Below, one piece after another: positions 23,001 to 36,712 of a stretch of DNA of 64,000 bases. The DNA comes from Oxyruncus cristatus (Eukaryota > Chordata > Aves > Passeriformes > Cotingidae): the NCBI GenBank assembly GCA_013399855.1, contig VXAY01001100.1, forward strand, positions 295,307-359,306. The letters run 5' to 3'. A model generated the notes under the pieces. That model was not told the origin of the DNA. It searched no databases and saw nothing but the letters and a program-made list of their open reading frames with translations. Every line of letters starts with the position of its first letter. Within the stretch, counting starts at the first letter, position 1. The position numbers and the translations under genes are program-made.

Positions 23001-26000
23001 TCCCATCAGGTGAGTTCGCCGCTGCTGCCACATCTACTGGCCAGAGAGAGACTGAAGAAACTTAAAAACTTGTTTCTCAGCAAGATGCAAAATAGAACCA
23101 TTTGTGTAATCACAGCAGTTCACAAATTGTGGCAGTTTGTGATATCCTGATTTCCACTGAGTAAAAATACTGAAGAAGTGCATGTGCTGTATCCCTCTGA
23201 CAGGAAGAAAGGGTCAAATCCTACATGAAACTGCATCAACTGCCCACCCCCAGCGTAAACAGCAGTTATTATAAATCCCTTCTTGTTCTTAAATTGAGTC
23301 TGGAATCACACACCCAAGTTAAAAATAACTAGGGTTGACCCAATATGCTGTTAAAAGTTAGAGTTTATCTATAAGAGTATTTATTAGAATACAGATACAG
23401 GTAAGCATCAGTTTTGTTGAGGTATTATCAAGAATTTACTGGTGATTGTCAAATATTCTGATTAAAGTGGACAGCAACTGCTCTTAGACCATGTGGAAAC
23501 ATCATAATTAAGCAGCATCAGATACATATATACATAACAACATGCTGCAGGGTTCCCAGCCAAGAAGTCAAGAAATTAGCCCCTTTTTTTCTTCTTCTAA
23601 GAGGAAACAAAAAATCCAGTGTACTAAAACATTAAAATTCACAATAAACTGAGTTTGTATATGGACTGAAGATTACAAAACTGGAGCATCCTCTGGAATA
23701 TCTCCCACACCAAACAAGAAGAAAGGCAGAGGTTAAGCAGTCCTCACCGAAAAGCTTTGACTTCATCAAAAGTTAACAACAATTTAGCTGATTTTTAAAG
23801 TATTTTTTCATTACGATCAAATAAAGAGATTGCAGTACTGATGAAAAATGAGATTTTGACATTTAAGAAGATTTTGAAAGAGATACCTATTTTTGTTCTT
23901 GTTTTATGATGGCTTTGCTTAGTGACAATGGGAAATACTTTCATTAGGAGAAATGCAGGAGGTGAACAAAACCAAGGGGGGGGCCATACACATGTTGCAC
24001 TTCTGAAAATTTTTCCATGTTTCCTTCAACTCTGCTCACTGCAGTTATTCCGCACAATTAAAACAACTGCCCCAGCTGAGTCTGGATCCTATTTTCTCGA
24101 GCTAAAATAATCAGACAAATAAGGCCAGAGGAGTTTCCCTGGAGAAGGATTAGCTATTGAGTAACGAATTAATGCTCCTGAATAGTTAATTTACGAGAAG
24201 ATAAACCTGCACACCCCACTGCAGAAGCAGGAACGTTGTTAATGTAGAGACAACCAGTTTTGCCAGTGTGACACTGGGAACATCAGTCCAGCTGGAGCTG
24301 AGCTTATGCCAGCTCATTTTGCCAGGGTTTCTCTCCGGACCACCATGCAGCAGTTAACATCTGCCCTTCTTCCAAAGGTTATCCTTCCTGCTCAGCTTGT
24401 CTTTGTTCTTCAGTTGCGCATCACAAAGCACAGTTCTGAAATTAAAGAACTGGAAGTTTTGACTGACGGATTTCCTTCAAGGTTCTTTTGGTCTCCGCAA
24501 AAAGAACTAAACACAGCCCTGCTTTTAATAAGTGTTGGTGATATATAATAAGTTAACATTCTACCAGTGGTGTCAGTATGTAATTTCACAAGTGTGTGAT
24601 ACCTTCAACCTATATGGGCGTTGCTAAAGCCCAAATACACATGATTCAGTTCATTACACAAGCACACTGTGACAATATATGTAAAATTTCGGAAGAAAAT
24701 CAGACCATGAAGCCCATAACAGTTATTCTATAAGCACACCAAAAAGCAGGGCAATTCTCAGTAAAGGAATAAACCACTGTTAATACAAATACCTAAGTTT
24801 TACTGCAACATTTTTTCCTGAAGCTGAAGGCACTTCATCTGTGCCTGCCTGTCCGAGATGAAATATTTTCTTGCCTCTAAAAGTAGCCCAAAACATAGAT
24901 ATTGTTTCATATTTTTTTAGTGATATATCTTATCAGCAAATTCATGTCACTGGGTGCCCTAGTAATAATGACAGGGAGCATTTCATTTAGTGTAAGCAGT
25001 TCTGTTGACTGAAATACTTTTAGTAGAGCTGCAGATTTCAAAAAGGTACCTGTCCTTAAGAACAGGCATGTTCTTTTACAGGTGTACATTAAGGGCTGAT
25101 GAAAAAAAACTCCAAAAAGTAGTTTCTGGAAAGTTATTTAAATACAGAACCTCTGAAATTTTTGCATTTTATTCTATTGTGGCCTTAATTTTACATCTTT
25201 TAAGTCTATACCTATGTTTGTGAATATTATAAAGTATTTTTATAAATTTTGACCTACTGAAAATGTACTTTTTGGCAAACTAAATTTAAAAAATTATTTT
25301 GATTTGAAAAAAGTATTTTAGAAATGAATATTGGCACTACTGACAAATTAGAATGTTACCCTCATAAGAAAGATGGAAAAGGAGGCTCTTAATCTGTACC
25401 CCTCGCTTTTGTTTGTACTTTTTTCAATAGGTCCATATATTATTTAATGGGTTTTGTAGAGATACATTTACATGAGTTCCTATATCACATTACAACTGAT
25501 GAATGCCCACCACACGGGTATGTTATGAAAGGTCACCAGGTACAAGGGAAAATGCATAATGTATGCTTGCTGAATACATTTGCAAGTTTTCTACACTCAT
25601 GCACTGTAGCTACTTGGGCAACACCAAGCAGGGAAACTTCGAACATGAGTGACCCACGAACATTGTTTAACTTTACGGAGTTCCCTGGAGGTCTGTTGAG
25701 CTGGAGGTCGCTTTTACAGCACAGGCAGGGTTTGGTGCAGTGAGGATCTGGGCTTCTCTCCAGGACACTCCATGTAAATAAACCCCAGCTGTCCTGAGGC
25801 TACACCCTAAAAAGGCCACGAAGATTTCCATAATTATTTCAAAAATCTCCCTACTCCTCAAGCTTTCAGGTTTTCTTCATGCACACAGAACCAAGGGGCC
25901 GTTTGGCACGTAAATGAGAATGAGGATGAAAGCCCATGACTTCTGCTGTCTCACTGTGACTGTTCTGCAGCGATTTTTGTTGTACTCCGAGAAGCTCCAA

Positions 26001-29000
26001 GACAGAGAACACCTTGTAGCTTGTTTCTGGCATTAGGGATGTACTCTCTTTAGCTGTCCAGCTTTGTTAAGAACAAAAAGCACTTGCCTGCACCCACACT
26101 CTCCCCCAGCTTCTTGCCGCTGCTAGCACTCACATGAACGTCTTCCAGTCTGATCTACTGTTTCAAGGAACGCTTGAAACACAAGGGAGCAGCCTTTGGG
26201 AGCTACAGTCACTCTTATTTTAGTTGGGGAGGATTTCCACATGCCAAGAAGCATAAAAATATGCAAGTAAACATATGTTCCATCATTCGTTAGAAGACCG
26301 TGGCTGTGTGCAATATTTAAAAACTGAAATTTGGTTCTGAAAAAAACCCCCTATATTCTGGAGAATTGTGGATGAGATTAAGTATTGCACAAGCTTCTCT
26401 TGATTGCCTCAGTCAATGTGCTTGTGCATCCCTCCAGAAAGCTGAGCCTTGAGAGCCCAAATCAGGTCAAGTGGGGCTGAGTGTGTGGGGAGAAGGTGAG
26501 GTTAAAGGCAAAGCCAACGTGACTGCCCGTGCTCATCTTACCTGTGAAATCCAGCAGCCCAGGAGGGTGCAATGCAAGTTGCTCTTTTTCCAGCCTCTCC
26601 AGGCTTCAATCCCATTAGGACTGTGAAAGTCTACTTCATTATCCAGACATCTATTTCATTATGAATATCTGTCTAGACGCAGCAGAGATCAGAGTACAGC
26701 ACCGCTCATGGTCCAACACACACCGCAACGGCCACGAGCGAAAAGCTGCACAGTGGCCTGAACTAACCCCTGTCAGCTCCCGTCTGCAGAGAGAACCCAG
26801 CGAGGAGCAGAGCAGCTGAGGACTCCTTGTTGCTTGCATGAACAAGCTTCCTCCCAAAGACCGAAATGAAGACTTTACAATGTGCCTGTGCATCCTCTTG
26901 CATTAAGCAAGAACGGGAATTTAAGAGGTTTTCTCCCTGTGACAATTGACGTGTTTTCAAACTGAGAAAAAATTCGAGTCGAATTAAAGAAGAAAGTAGA
27001 TTCTGCTGCCATAATCTGTCGGTTTCCTATGGGTTTGGAAAGGATGAAAAGGAAGAAGCCTGAGTTAATAGCTTAGCGTGTGCCTGAAAGCATTAACACC
27101 TTCTCAGAGTAGTATCTGTCAACAGCAGTAACATTGTTAGTGGCAGTGTACACAGTGCGGCTGTAGGAACAGTTGTGCCGTTTATCACCTCCATTCTTCC
27201 CAGAAGCCCCATCCAACTGCCTGTGTTAGTTCTTTGTTTTACCACCCAGGCTTTTTAAAAATTATGTGTTGGGAAAAAAAAAAAAAAAGTAAAAAAAAAT
27301 CCAGTGATAGTCTGGCAGCCTTTTTTAATCTCTTGCTTCGATACCTTGTGGATATAATTGAATCAAGTGACGATATGTTTATTTTTTTCCCCTACAAATT
27401 TTAGAAGCAGATTGTCATTGTTCCAAGCCTACTCTTAAAGTTATACCTAAGCATTTCCAGAAGTACCTACCTATGGATAGTCTCTAATTTATCTCACGGT
27501 TTTAATTCTCTGATTGTTAACTTTTACAACCAATTTAGTTAACTTTTTGAAATTAATTTATTGGGTGTTATATTGTGATGCTTTTGGTTACTGAATGTGA
27601 GACTACATAATTCAAGTAAAGGTTATCTTAAAAATATTCTCCTGGTAACTGAGATTGTCTTGTGTGGAAAAACAAAACTTTTAGAAATAATAATGATGAT
27701 GATGAGAGCAAAAAGAGTAATTGTGCACGAATCTGTAGGAGCAGGGATCTCGTTCTATTCCTAAAAGCATCTAGAAAGCATGTTCCCTTTTCTGATCCAG
27801 GTTCCCCTCAGGAACTGAAAAAGTTGAGAGGTTTTTTTGAGCTGGGCTTTTTATAACATAATGTAGCAAAGCTTAAATAAAAATTTAGCCCCCAGAGAGA
27901 TATTGAAGTTGGGGCACTTGGACTATCAGTTTTACTCATTCAGTCCTAGACTCAGTTTGTCCTTTTTCTTCCCTTCTTTTTTTAATTTTTGACAACTCTA
28001 TTACTGAAAATTCCCAGGTGCAAATACCGTTCTTCACAATCCTTAGTGCCTGCCTTACAGAGGAAAAACCCATTTGTTCTGCCACAACATAGCACTGTCC
28101 ACCCCAGATCCTCTCTTCTTTCTTCTGACAGCTGCCGGTGTTCACAAACATGCAGCAGACCTTGAACCTCTCAGAATGTGCCCAGTAAATACGTATTTCC
28201 TAAATTCTCAAGCCAGTTTTGAGCATCTAATTGGCCAGACTGCCTAAATGTAATAGTTCAAGAAATTAGCCTTAAATTCCTATTCCAATGACTGTTTTGA
28301 TATCTTCATTTCATTGCCAAGTGATTTGATGTTTTGAGGAGGTTTCTTTGCTTTTTTGTTTAGTTTATTTGTTTGTTTTAGATCTGTCCCTGTGTTGTCC
28401 TGTTCTGTTTTTACCTCTCCATATTCCAGAGGGTCCCTGTAAGTGCCAGTTACTGTGGCATACATTTAGTCCTCTGACTTCCCCCTACTAAACATGCTTT
28501 CTTAACAACTCTCAACTTGCTGCACACTTGTCACCACTGGCCTGAACATGCTTTGCTTCCCACAGAGGGTTGTGTTCCCACCCCTGCCCGTCCTCTGCTT
28601 TGTGCCAGACTGAGCTCCCGCAGCATCGCCCTCTCTAGCCCTGCTCCTTCAGCCAGGGAATGTACTGACCACATGGATTAATAACAACTGCCAGTTTCCA
28701 CTAAGTTTGATGTTTTCCTCCATTCTTCGTTATTTAAGTGTACCCCTTTGAAGGAGATGTTGAGTAAGGTCACAGAAGCTGTGTAGCTCTGTTCCAACCA
28801 CTTCTAGACTTCTATTAGCCTTCTGATTTCATCTTCCATTGTAACAGCTGGACTGGAATCCATACAGTTCTTAACTGGAGTTCCTGCTCAAACATTTACA
28901 GCTCTTACAGCTCTAAACAGTTTGAACAATTCTGAGTGGCTTTTCTTTTTTTCTTTTTTTTTTTTTTTCACTCCACGAAACAAGGAAGTTTGGTTTTGCC

Positions 29001-32000
29001 AAATCACAAAATCCCCAGCTTAGCTGATTTAATGGGATCCTCAGGTTCATGACAGCAATTATAGTGCATTTGTCATGTTGTTTCCAGAAACCTTTGTTCC
29101 CCACAATCACTGTGCACTGTGCAAAGCTCTCTGCCAGGTACTTGAATCATGATGTGTTGGATTCAAAAAGCGTAGGGCCACTGTTAAACCATATCAAAAG
29201 GATTCTCTCGGCGGATCATTAAACAAATATGTTTCAATTACTTGAAAACACATGTTAACAGCGCTAACTAAATTTTCTACTAAGAGGGTGTCTGACTGTC
29301 AAATCAAAATTACGTTTCTCAGGCTGCCTGTACAATATGAATGTGTCTCCAAGTGTCCATTCTTACAGTGCAGATGCCTTTCTCCCCACAGCTTCAACAT
29401 CGCTTCCCATACCGCTCCCAGCACGCAGAGTGCCTTCAGTGGACAGCACTCACAGAAGGGAAGACTACTGAAAAAATATTCTTTTGATACCCCTCTCATA
29501 AAGCGCATAATCTTATGTGCTATTGATTTACCATAACCCAAAGCCTACAAAGAACACAGAATTATTAATTTCCTTATGGGATTTTGCATGGTGATTTCAC
29601 TACAGCATCCGAATTCTTTGAAAACATTAATGAACCGATCCTCCCCACACCCTTTTGAAGTAAGAGGATATTTTTATCACTATTTTACACAGGGGGACTG
29701 GAATATTTAAGATAAAAGCCAAAGTGTTCGGAGTGTCAGCTAATTTTGTTTGCCAATTTTGAAAGTCTAAGGATCTGAGTTTTCCAAAAGCTAAGGTTTT
29801 TTAAAGCCCTTTTATATGTTCGGAGCAAAGAGCCTGATTACACCAGTTGCTGCAGCAAATGCAAAGTTTTGCACATGTTCAACGTTTTTCGATATGAAGC
29901 TCTTGTTGTCTCAAAACAAGCACTCAAAACAGAGGGACTTGAAAAAGTTTGTTGTGAATGTTGAGTCCATTGCCTTAAAGGAATCATCACTCTGGCCAAA
30001 AACCAAAAAAAAAGTGTTCCTTCTCTTCCTTTGTGTCTTTCGTGAGATTTCATCCATCTTACACGAGAAATGAGAGTTCGTGCAGAGCTCTGCTCTCTTC
30101 ACTGAGTGACTCCAGATCATTCAGTGAATTGAATTCAAGTAATTCCACCAAAAGGGCTGGAAAAAAAATAAATTATAGGTTTTATCTGCTTAAACTGAAC
30201 AATATGTAAGACAACTGTATGCAAAGGGTGACAGTGACATGAATTATCATACATGAGCATTCTGATCACCACTGAAAAGCCTTAGTCCAGGGATTGAGGA
30301 AAAGATACTGACAGGGCAGTGCCAGAGAGATGCTTTGGGGAGAAATAGATTGAATTGCAGACAACTGATACGTTAAACATTTTTTTTTTTTTTTTAACAG
30401 ATTACTGATATCTTCCTCCTCAAATTCTTTCATTATGACCAAATTTGAAAGCTATTCCACTGTAAAAGGCTCCCCTGATGCCTAAATTTCATTCTTGGCT
30501 CTTCCATTCTCTGCTAGCACAGGATATCTTGCCAGGGAACTATGGCCACTCAGTCATGCAAGTGCCGTTACACACACGAGTACACCTACATATGAGCATT
30601 AAAACTAACACCAACATTCTTGTGATTCTCTTTCTACATATAGTATGAGAACCCTTTTTTTCCCCACTTCTGCAAAGCAAAGGCGTGGAGTCAGCACGTG
30701 CCCTCCGGAAAGGGCTCACACTGCAAGGCAGGTTAATGCCCAACAGGGAAGTCAGAAGCACAAAATGAGGGGCTACAAAATGAATGTGCAGAATAGAGTG
30801 AAAGTAGGAGGTCGCTGAAGAGCTTTTAACAAGTCACAAGACCATGACTCAGATTGTCAAACTCCTGTTCATTCTGAAAAAGCATTTTGCTCGTTGTAAT
30901 GTTTAGTAGCGATACTGTATTGATTTGAGGTGATAAAATCTTCCTTCCTGCGCCGATCTCTCAAGATTCTGCAGTTTCTAAATATGAACTGAGCAGGCAG
31001 AGTGGTGGGGGGTTGTTGTTAGGAGAAAGATGGAAGGGGATCAAGAGACAAAAAGTTAAGGAAAGAACTAGCGGAAAGAAAGAATAGCTAAATACTTAAA
31101 TAAATACTTGAAACTTAAATAGAGCCAAAATGATAGAAATGCCTTCAAATGGATTTGAAGGAAAACGTAAGACACGGTAAAAATGACCCATTCTGAGAGG
31201 GGAGAAAAAGTATAAAGCATATGAAGTTGTGGAAGGGTATTCAGATAAATATTATTTCAGACTAATTTCAAACCCAAAACTTTCCCCACCCACAAGCCAG
31301 TTCACCTGCACATGGAAACTGGTTTATTAGGAAAATATTTTATAGTTTCAATATATTGTATCATATTCAGCATATATGTCACTGAATTTCCTTAGCACCT
31401 CCAATGTCTGGATGTAGGAATTGTGTGAAGGCAGTACAGCTTCTAGAGCTTTGCAGTGGAATCTTCAGTGCTTAAAACTATTTATCGTGTAATTCTTTTT
31501 TAATTTCTTGATCTTTAATGTTTCAATGAGTCTCAGATGAAATATCCCAGAGCAATCACAGAATTAATCTCCCTGTATCTTTCAGAATGTCCAACATACA
31601 CATTTTCTTCTCACTTTCTCTAATATGCGAACAAGAGCAGGAGAGTGTCACAGAACGTTAGAAAGGCTAAAATAATGCATGATTTAAAGGTCAAAAGGAG
31701 GGAAGGTAAACTCTGTGAACCAGATGAGACAGCAAAGCCAGACTATGCAGTAAGATTATGGTGCAAGATGAAAATCACTATTTCTGAGTTTAATAGCAGT
31801 ATTGGGATATTCCTGTTTGGTTTTTTGTTTTGTCCTGTTTGGGGTGTGGTTTTCTCTGTTTTAAGTTTTTTTTCTCGTCTCTCTCCAAAATAGGAATTCC
31901 TAATTTACATGAAGCCATCACAGTTCTGAGACCAGAAACACTTCACTATGGTTCCCAGACCTCTTAATCTCAATTAGAGTAGACTCTCACCCACTATTTC

Positions 32001-32366
32001 AAATCTGAGAGAGATGCCAAAACTAGGCTAAAAGGTCAGAACCTTTGGTCTATTCTTCATTACTGTGCATTATAAATTTACACAGAATATGGAGAGTGAA
32101 TATAAACTTCATTTGGGAGGAGGTATCCAGAATGCCAACCCTGAAGGTCCTCTAGGAACAAGACTTACCTGCCAGGTGAGTGTGTTGCCAAGGGAACCCC
32201 AGCCAGTTTACCCTTCTGAACTGCCTTCTAGAAGGGAGTCTCTTCCACCCTCTCTCTCTTTTACTTCCCTTCTTTTCCAGCGTGTCAGGAAGACTACTCT
32301 CTTAGGAAAAACTCAGAATGGACACACTAGAGTTAGAAGTCCTGAAGCCCAAAAAGCCGATAAAAC

Positions 32367-32828
32367 TGCTTAGAGACAGAGTTTTGTGTCCATAAACAGC
32401 AAGGTATTTCTTCGCGATCGCGGGCAGCTCCCCAGCTAGCGCTGGACAAAAGAGCTCCAAGGTGGTCAGTGTAAAAGCAGGTAATTTATACGAATTTTAA
32501 AGATGATTACAACATCCCTACATACATATTCATACTATTACATTATTAGATTACAATATTCATAGCAGGTGGAGTTAGGGCAGAGTCCAGGGCGTGGCCT
32601 TCATTTTGGGGAATAATTTGGTGGTACATCCTGTTACTTCATCACTGAGTCTGGGGTCCCTGTAGTCTTCCTCACTATGACCTCTCTAACTTTCCATTGT
32701 CTTTGTCCCAGTCACTGAAGCTTGGAGAAAGCCCTGGCTTCAGGCCTATTTTACCTATTCAGATGTCTACCCTAGCTTACTTTGCCTTAATTTATTACCT
32801 TTAGGCCCTTTGTGTAGTGTTCCTAACA
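32367..32828 (-). mobile_element. LTR-like element (endogenous retrovirus, probable solo LTR)
   Basis: On the minus strand it runs from TGTTAGGAACACTAC to CTCTAAGCA, 462 bp, with TG...CA ends and imperfect terminal inverted repeats (TGTTAG versus TGCTTAG). In the middle are a TATA-like GTATAAATTACC and, downstream, a G/C-rich leader-like stretch with CGCGATCGCG (32413-32422) before the TTGCTGTTTATGGACACAAA end. This order suits U3-R-U5. I do not see a target-site duplication (AAAAC left, TTCTT right), so the boundaries are provisional. No retroviral coding remains are attached. Confidence 0.5.
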
Positions 32829-34314
32829 TTCTTCTGTGAGTTTGGGTCCGCTGAGTTGAACAGAACAAGATCTCCTTTTTACAGGATAGATATAACAGAT
32901 ATGGAGGGGGTCTTCTTAGTACAAGATGTATTGATTAGCCCTTTGAAGCTTTACTTCGCTTCACTCCCTCTGCTAGCCCCACTAATAGAAATATCAGGAC
33001 CAAAGCTGCGACTCCCACTGAACACACCCTCCTGCCTCCCTGTTTGCTCGCTGCTCTGGGCGCCTGCAGAACCAGCCTCTGTGTTCAGTAGCTCCCCACA
33101 ACCACTTCTTCCACAGCTTTGCCCAAACAGTTTGGAACTCAAAGCCTTTGGCATCCATCACATTTCAAATTACAGAGCTCGTTGTCATAAAATATACTGT
33201 GCAGGGAAGAACGTTCATGTGTTTCAAACTTGCCATTTAACTCTTGTACAGTAAGGAACAGTGAATAGTTGTTGCCTAGTCCCTTTCTCCATGACTCATT
33301 ATTTCATATGCCTCAATCACCTACTTTTCAGGTTGAAGTGTTCCAAAACTACATTCCTTGTATTCAGGCTGTTCAGTACTTTAATTGGTCCTCTCAGCCT
33401 TCTTCATACACTTTGCAGTTCTACTACGTTTATTTGAAATGTGTAGGACAACACCAAGAAGCAGGCACGCCAAGGATTTACAAAACTATGTGTTCTCTTT
33501 TCATTTTTGGGCTCTTTTGACAACAGAGCTGATGTTTTCATGGCATTTTTACAATAACTCCAAGGTCTCTTTCCTGACTAATAATGTCTATTTGAGAGCC
33601 CATCGTCATGTATGTACATTTTGGGCTGTTTTCCTTCTTGTGCATTGTTTTGCATTCATTGACAGTCAGTTTCATTTTTTATTTTTTTTGTCCAGTCCCT
33701 CAGTAGCTGAGATGCTCCTTCAACTCTTCGTTGCTAGTTCTTGTTTCCACTACCTGAATAATTCAGTTTCAGTAATTTTTTTTCAGTTGATGTTAGAACT
33801 CCTTTTTGAAACGTTTTCGTGAATGCACTAAACCCTCTGGATCCAGCACACTTACCTGGACTGCACCAGTAATCTGTCCTCTATTCTAAAATCTGAACAT
33901 GTATTCCTACCCTCAATTATAAGCCCAGAGTCTGTGAAGTAACCTAACAGATTTGTGAGACATGGCTTGCCTCTACAGAAAGGTTAGATCTGCCCATAGG
34001 TTTGTTTGTCCCACCTCTTGACCATAGCAATTAACAAATTGCTTAGCCATGCTTATTACATTTTTAAATTCTTTTGTGTAGAAAGCCAGAGCTTCTTAAA
34101 AATCCCCCAACCAACAAAACCAGAAGAGCAATTGCCTGTTTATAAGTCACTGATACTAAGGGCAACTGAAGCAATATGTTTCATGTCAGTGTTATTCAGC
34201 TGTTCTATATTTGACCTTTAGTCCTTTCAGCTAGCAAGAGACTTCTATTAGTATTCTTTATAAAAATTATTAAATATCTTCTATTTGGTCTTCAGTTTGA
34301 GACAGTTTGCTCCA
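32829..34314. other. Gene-free sequence; possible ancient LINE debris
   Basis: The segment around 33600-33720 (catcgtcatgtatgtacatt, ttgtgcattgttttgcattc, attgacagtcagtttcattt) looks like text I associate with old amniote CR1/L3-type LINEs, but the match is from memory and weak. Two plus-strand ORFs of 145 codons (32817-33254 and 33385-33822) have no domain. Confidence 0.3.
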
Positions 34315-34760
34315 TTCTTTGAATCATTCCAGTTGGAAGAAAGCTTGGAAGCTTCATCTAGCTCAGCCTCAAAGTTGTTGTTCCACCCTCCAAGCAGCGT
34401 TGTTCAATCCTCAAAGCTGATTAAGTCACACAGGGTTTTGTCCAGTTCTCTGCCCTTGGAGGTGTCAAGAAAGATTTGACAGCTGCACAGGCAACTTGTT
34501 CCAGTGCTCAGCCATCCTCACCATTAGAAACACCTCCAGTTCAATTTAGGACCACTGCTCCTTGATCTTCCACCATGCACCACAGCAGGCTTGCCCTGTC
34601 TTCTCAGCCTCTCTGGCCAATGCAGGGCTGCTGTTAGGCAGCCAAGCTAAAATCAAACCCTACTCCCTCAGCCTTTGCCCTGTACTCCAAGCCCACACCA
34701 CAAGCTTGCAAAGGTTCCTGCTGGTCCTTTCCAGCCCTGCCCTCGGGCACGTCAGCTGCA
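34315..34760 (-). mobile_element. Old CR1 LINE fragment
   Basis: The reverse complement shows diverged CR1 3' text: plus strand gaatcattccagttggaaga, ttgacagctgcacaggcaac, ttgttccagtgctcagccat and cctcaccattagaaacacct. Much more eroded than the copies at 60991 or 16500. Confidence 0.7.
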
Positions 34761-36610
34761 CCTCCCACCTCCCCCAGCTTGGCCCTGGCCAGCTTGATGA
34801 GGGTGCTTTTGATCTCTTCAACCTCAAATGACAAATTTACCTATTTCTTGCCAAGGACAGTCCTGACGAGTCTCATTTAACATATCCCACAAACTCCTTT
34901 GAGATTTCTACCTCCTTCAAGGTCTCTATTACGGCCTCTTCTCTTGGACTAAGTTTTTTCTGAACGACTGCGAGTCAGCCCTTACACAGGTGGAGAAGTA
35001 TTTAATTGTTGACTTCCACTTTTAGCAAATGATTTTAAAACTTTCGTATTTCAAACTATCTTTGTTTTTCCTCATACGAACACAGCCTCCACCTTTTTAT
35101 TTTCCATATCGAAGGGTACAGATTTTGATTTCTAACCGCCTCCTTTATTTGGCTGTCCAAGTATTTGTTCCCCTCCCTGCCCTTCACCACAAAGGCTGAT
35201 TCGATGGATACCTCAGCTGAACAGCTTCAGCATTTATCTGCCCCTTACAGATGATTTTTAAACATTCCCTTCAGTTTTAGTTTCCCCTTCCCAGGTTAAA
35301 CACTGTAGTGACTTTTCTGGGCTTCCCCCCACAGCTTACAAAGGCCATTGGATGGGAGTGATGTATGAACTTTGAGGCATCATCTGTGTGCTGCTCAGGC
35401 ATTGGTTTTGGTGCCTAGGAGTGTAATCTGCATCATAGTCCCTCCTGACACTATTTGACCCACACATAATTAAGCCACTAATTACTATGGTGTTTTTTAA
35501 AGACTCTTTTCCATTATGTCACTGTCTTGGTGCAGGTTGGGATAAAGAACAGGAACTCAGCCATTGAATTTGAAGGCAAATATGTTTCATGTTAATCATA
35601 TCGTTAACTCATTCACTGCTTTTCCAGGCTCCTTCAGAATACAGAACAGCTAAATATCTATATCTAAAGTTAGTCTATCAGAATATATTTTCTTTTTGAA
35701 GACATCTCTAAGTAAATGAACCAATGGCTTCAATGAAATGCAAGGTACAGTAGCCTCTAAGTGCATTTGGTGGCTAGCTGTGAAAGCAATGTTTTCATCA
35801 TCTTACTGTGATACTTTATGAAATGCCACTGCAAGTATTCAGTTAAAAACAATGCGAGCTATGAAGCAGACTAACATTCAAACCACAAAATAAAAATTGT
35901 TTCAGTTAAACACTTTTAAAGCATGACTTAATCTACTGTAGCTTCCAGTAAATGTTAGACTCAGTCACCACCCGTAGATCTTAGATGTACAACAGTCATG
36001 CTACATAAAACCTTAAGACCTAATGGGTATACCAAAATTAAACTTAAAACAACAGGGAAATCAGGAATAATTTTTCCAAGAGCACTACATAGTAGAAAAG
36101 TGAAATGGGCCATGCAAATGTAAATTACATCCACTCTCTATTAAGGCAGCTCTTGCATTTTCCTGCAGGGAACACTACATATTTTACAATTCTAGTGGAT
36201 GAATTTTCTAAGAATGTTTACTTTCTCTAAAACTAGATTTCCTCATGCCTGTTTACAGACTCACATTTTTAAAAAGCCAATCAAAGTTAAAGACAACTAC
36301 TGAGGAGTCCAAATGATTTTCGTGGTGCACCACTTTGCCAACACAAATCTACTTTTTCCATTATGTTGTCAGGTTTCCAAATACTACCTGCTACCTTCTG
36401 CTGCCAAAGTACCAAACCTTGCAAGACACTCAGCTGCCACAACAGAGAATATCCCAAAACATCTGTTCCAATGAGTAGATGCCTCATTACCTTCAGACTG
36501 CTGTGGAAACTTCTCCCATCACCACGAATGACTTTTCCCAATAATCCAATCAAGTTCTTGTGCTCTGTCAGTTTGACAGGACAGCAGATATGATTTTCAT
36601 GTGTGATCTT
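34761..36610. other. Gene-free unique sequence
   Basis: No exon or repeat recognised. It may include further eroded transposon sequence. Confidence 0.5.
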
Positions 36611-36712
36611 AATCACAGAATCACAGAATACTCTGAGTTGGAAGAGACACACAAGGATCATCAAAATCCAACTCTTTGCCCCGCACAGGACAGCCCCAGG
36701 AATCACACCATT
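36611..36712 (-). mobile_element. CR1 LINE 3' tail
   Basis: The plus strand begins aatcacagaatcacagaata, then ctctgagttggaagagacac, acaaggatcatcaaaatcca and cccaggaatcacaccat. This is the CR1 tail in reverse orientation, truncated at 100 bp. Confidence 0.85.

Larger units (their letters stand above)
17296..32366. other. 15 kb of gene-free sequence
   Basis: Contains the CpG patch at 18400-18930, an AT microsatellite at 19961-20012, a G9 run near 23978-23986, many poly-A and poly-T runs and a possible MIR remnant at about 29670-29712. No exon with flanking splice sites and recognisable product was found. ORFs are short and overlap in several frames. Confidence 0.55.

Noticed and set aside
32817..33822. 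Two 145-codon plus-strand ORFs
   Set aside because: No start context, domain or repeated structure. The first begins in the LTR-like element and the second overlaps probable old LINE debris.
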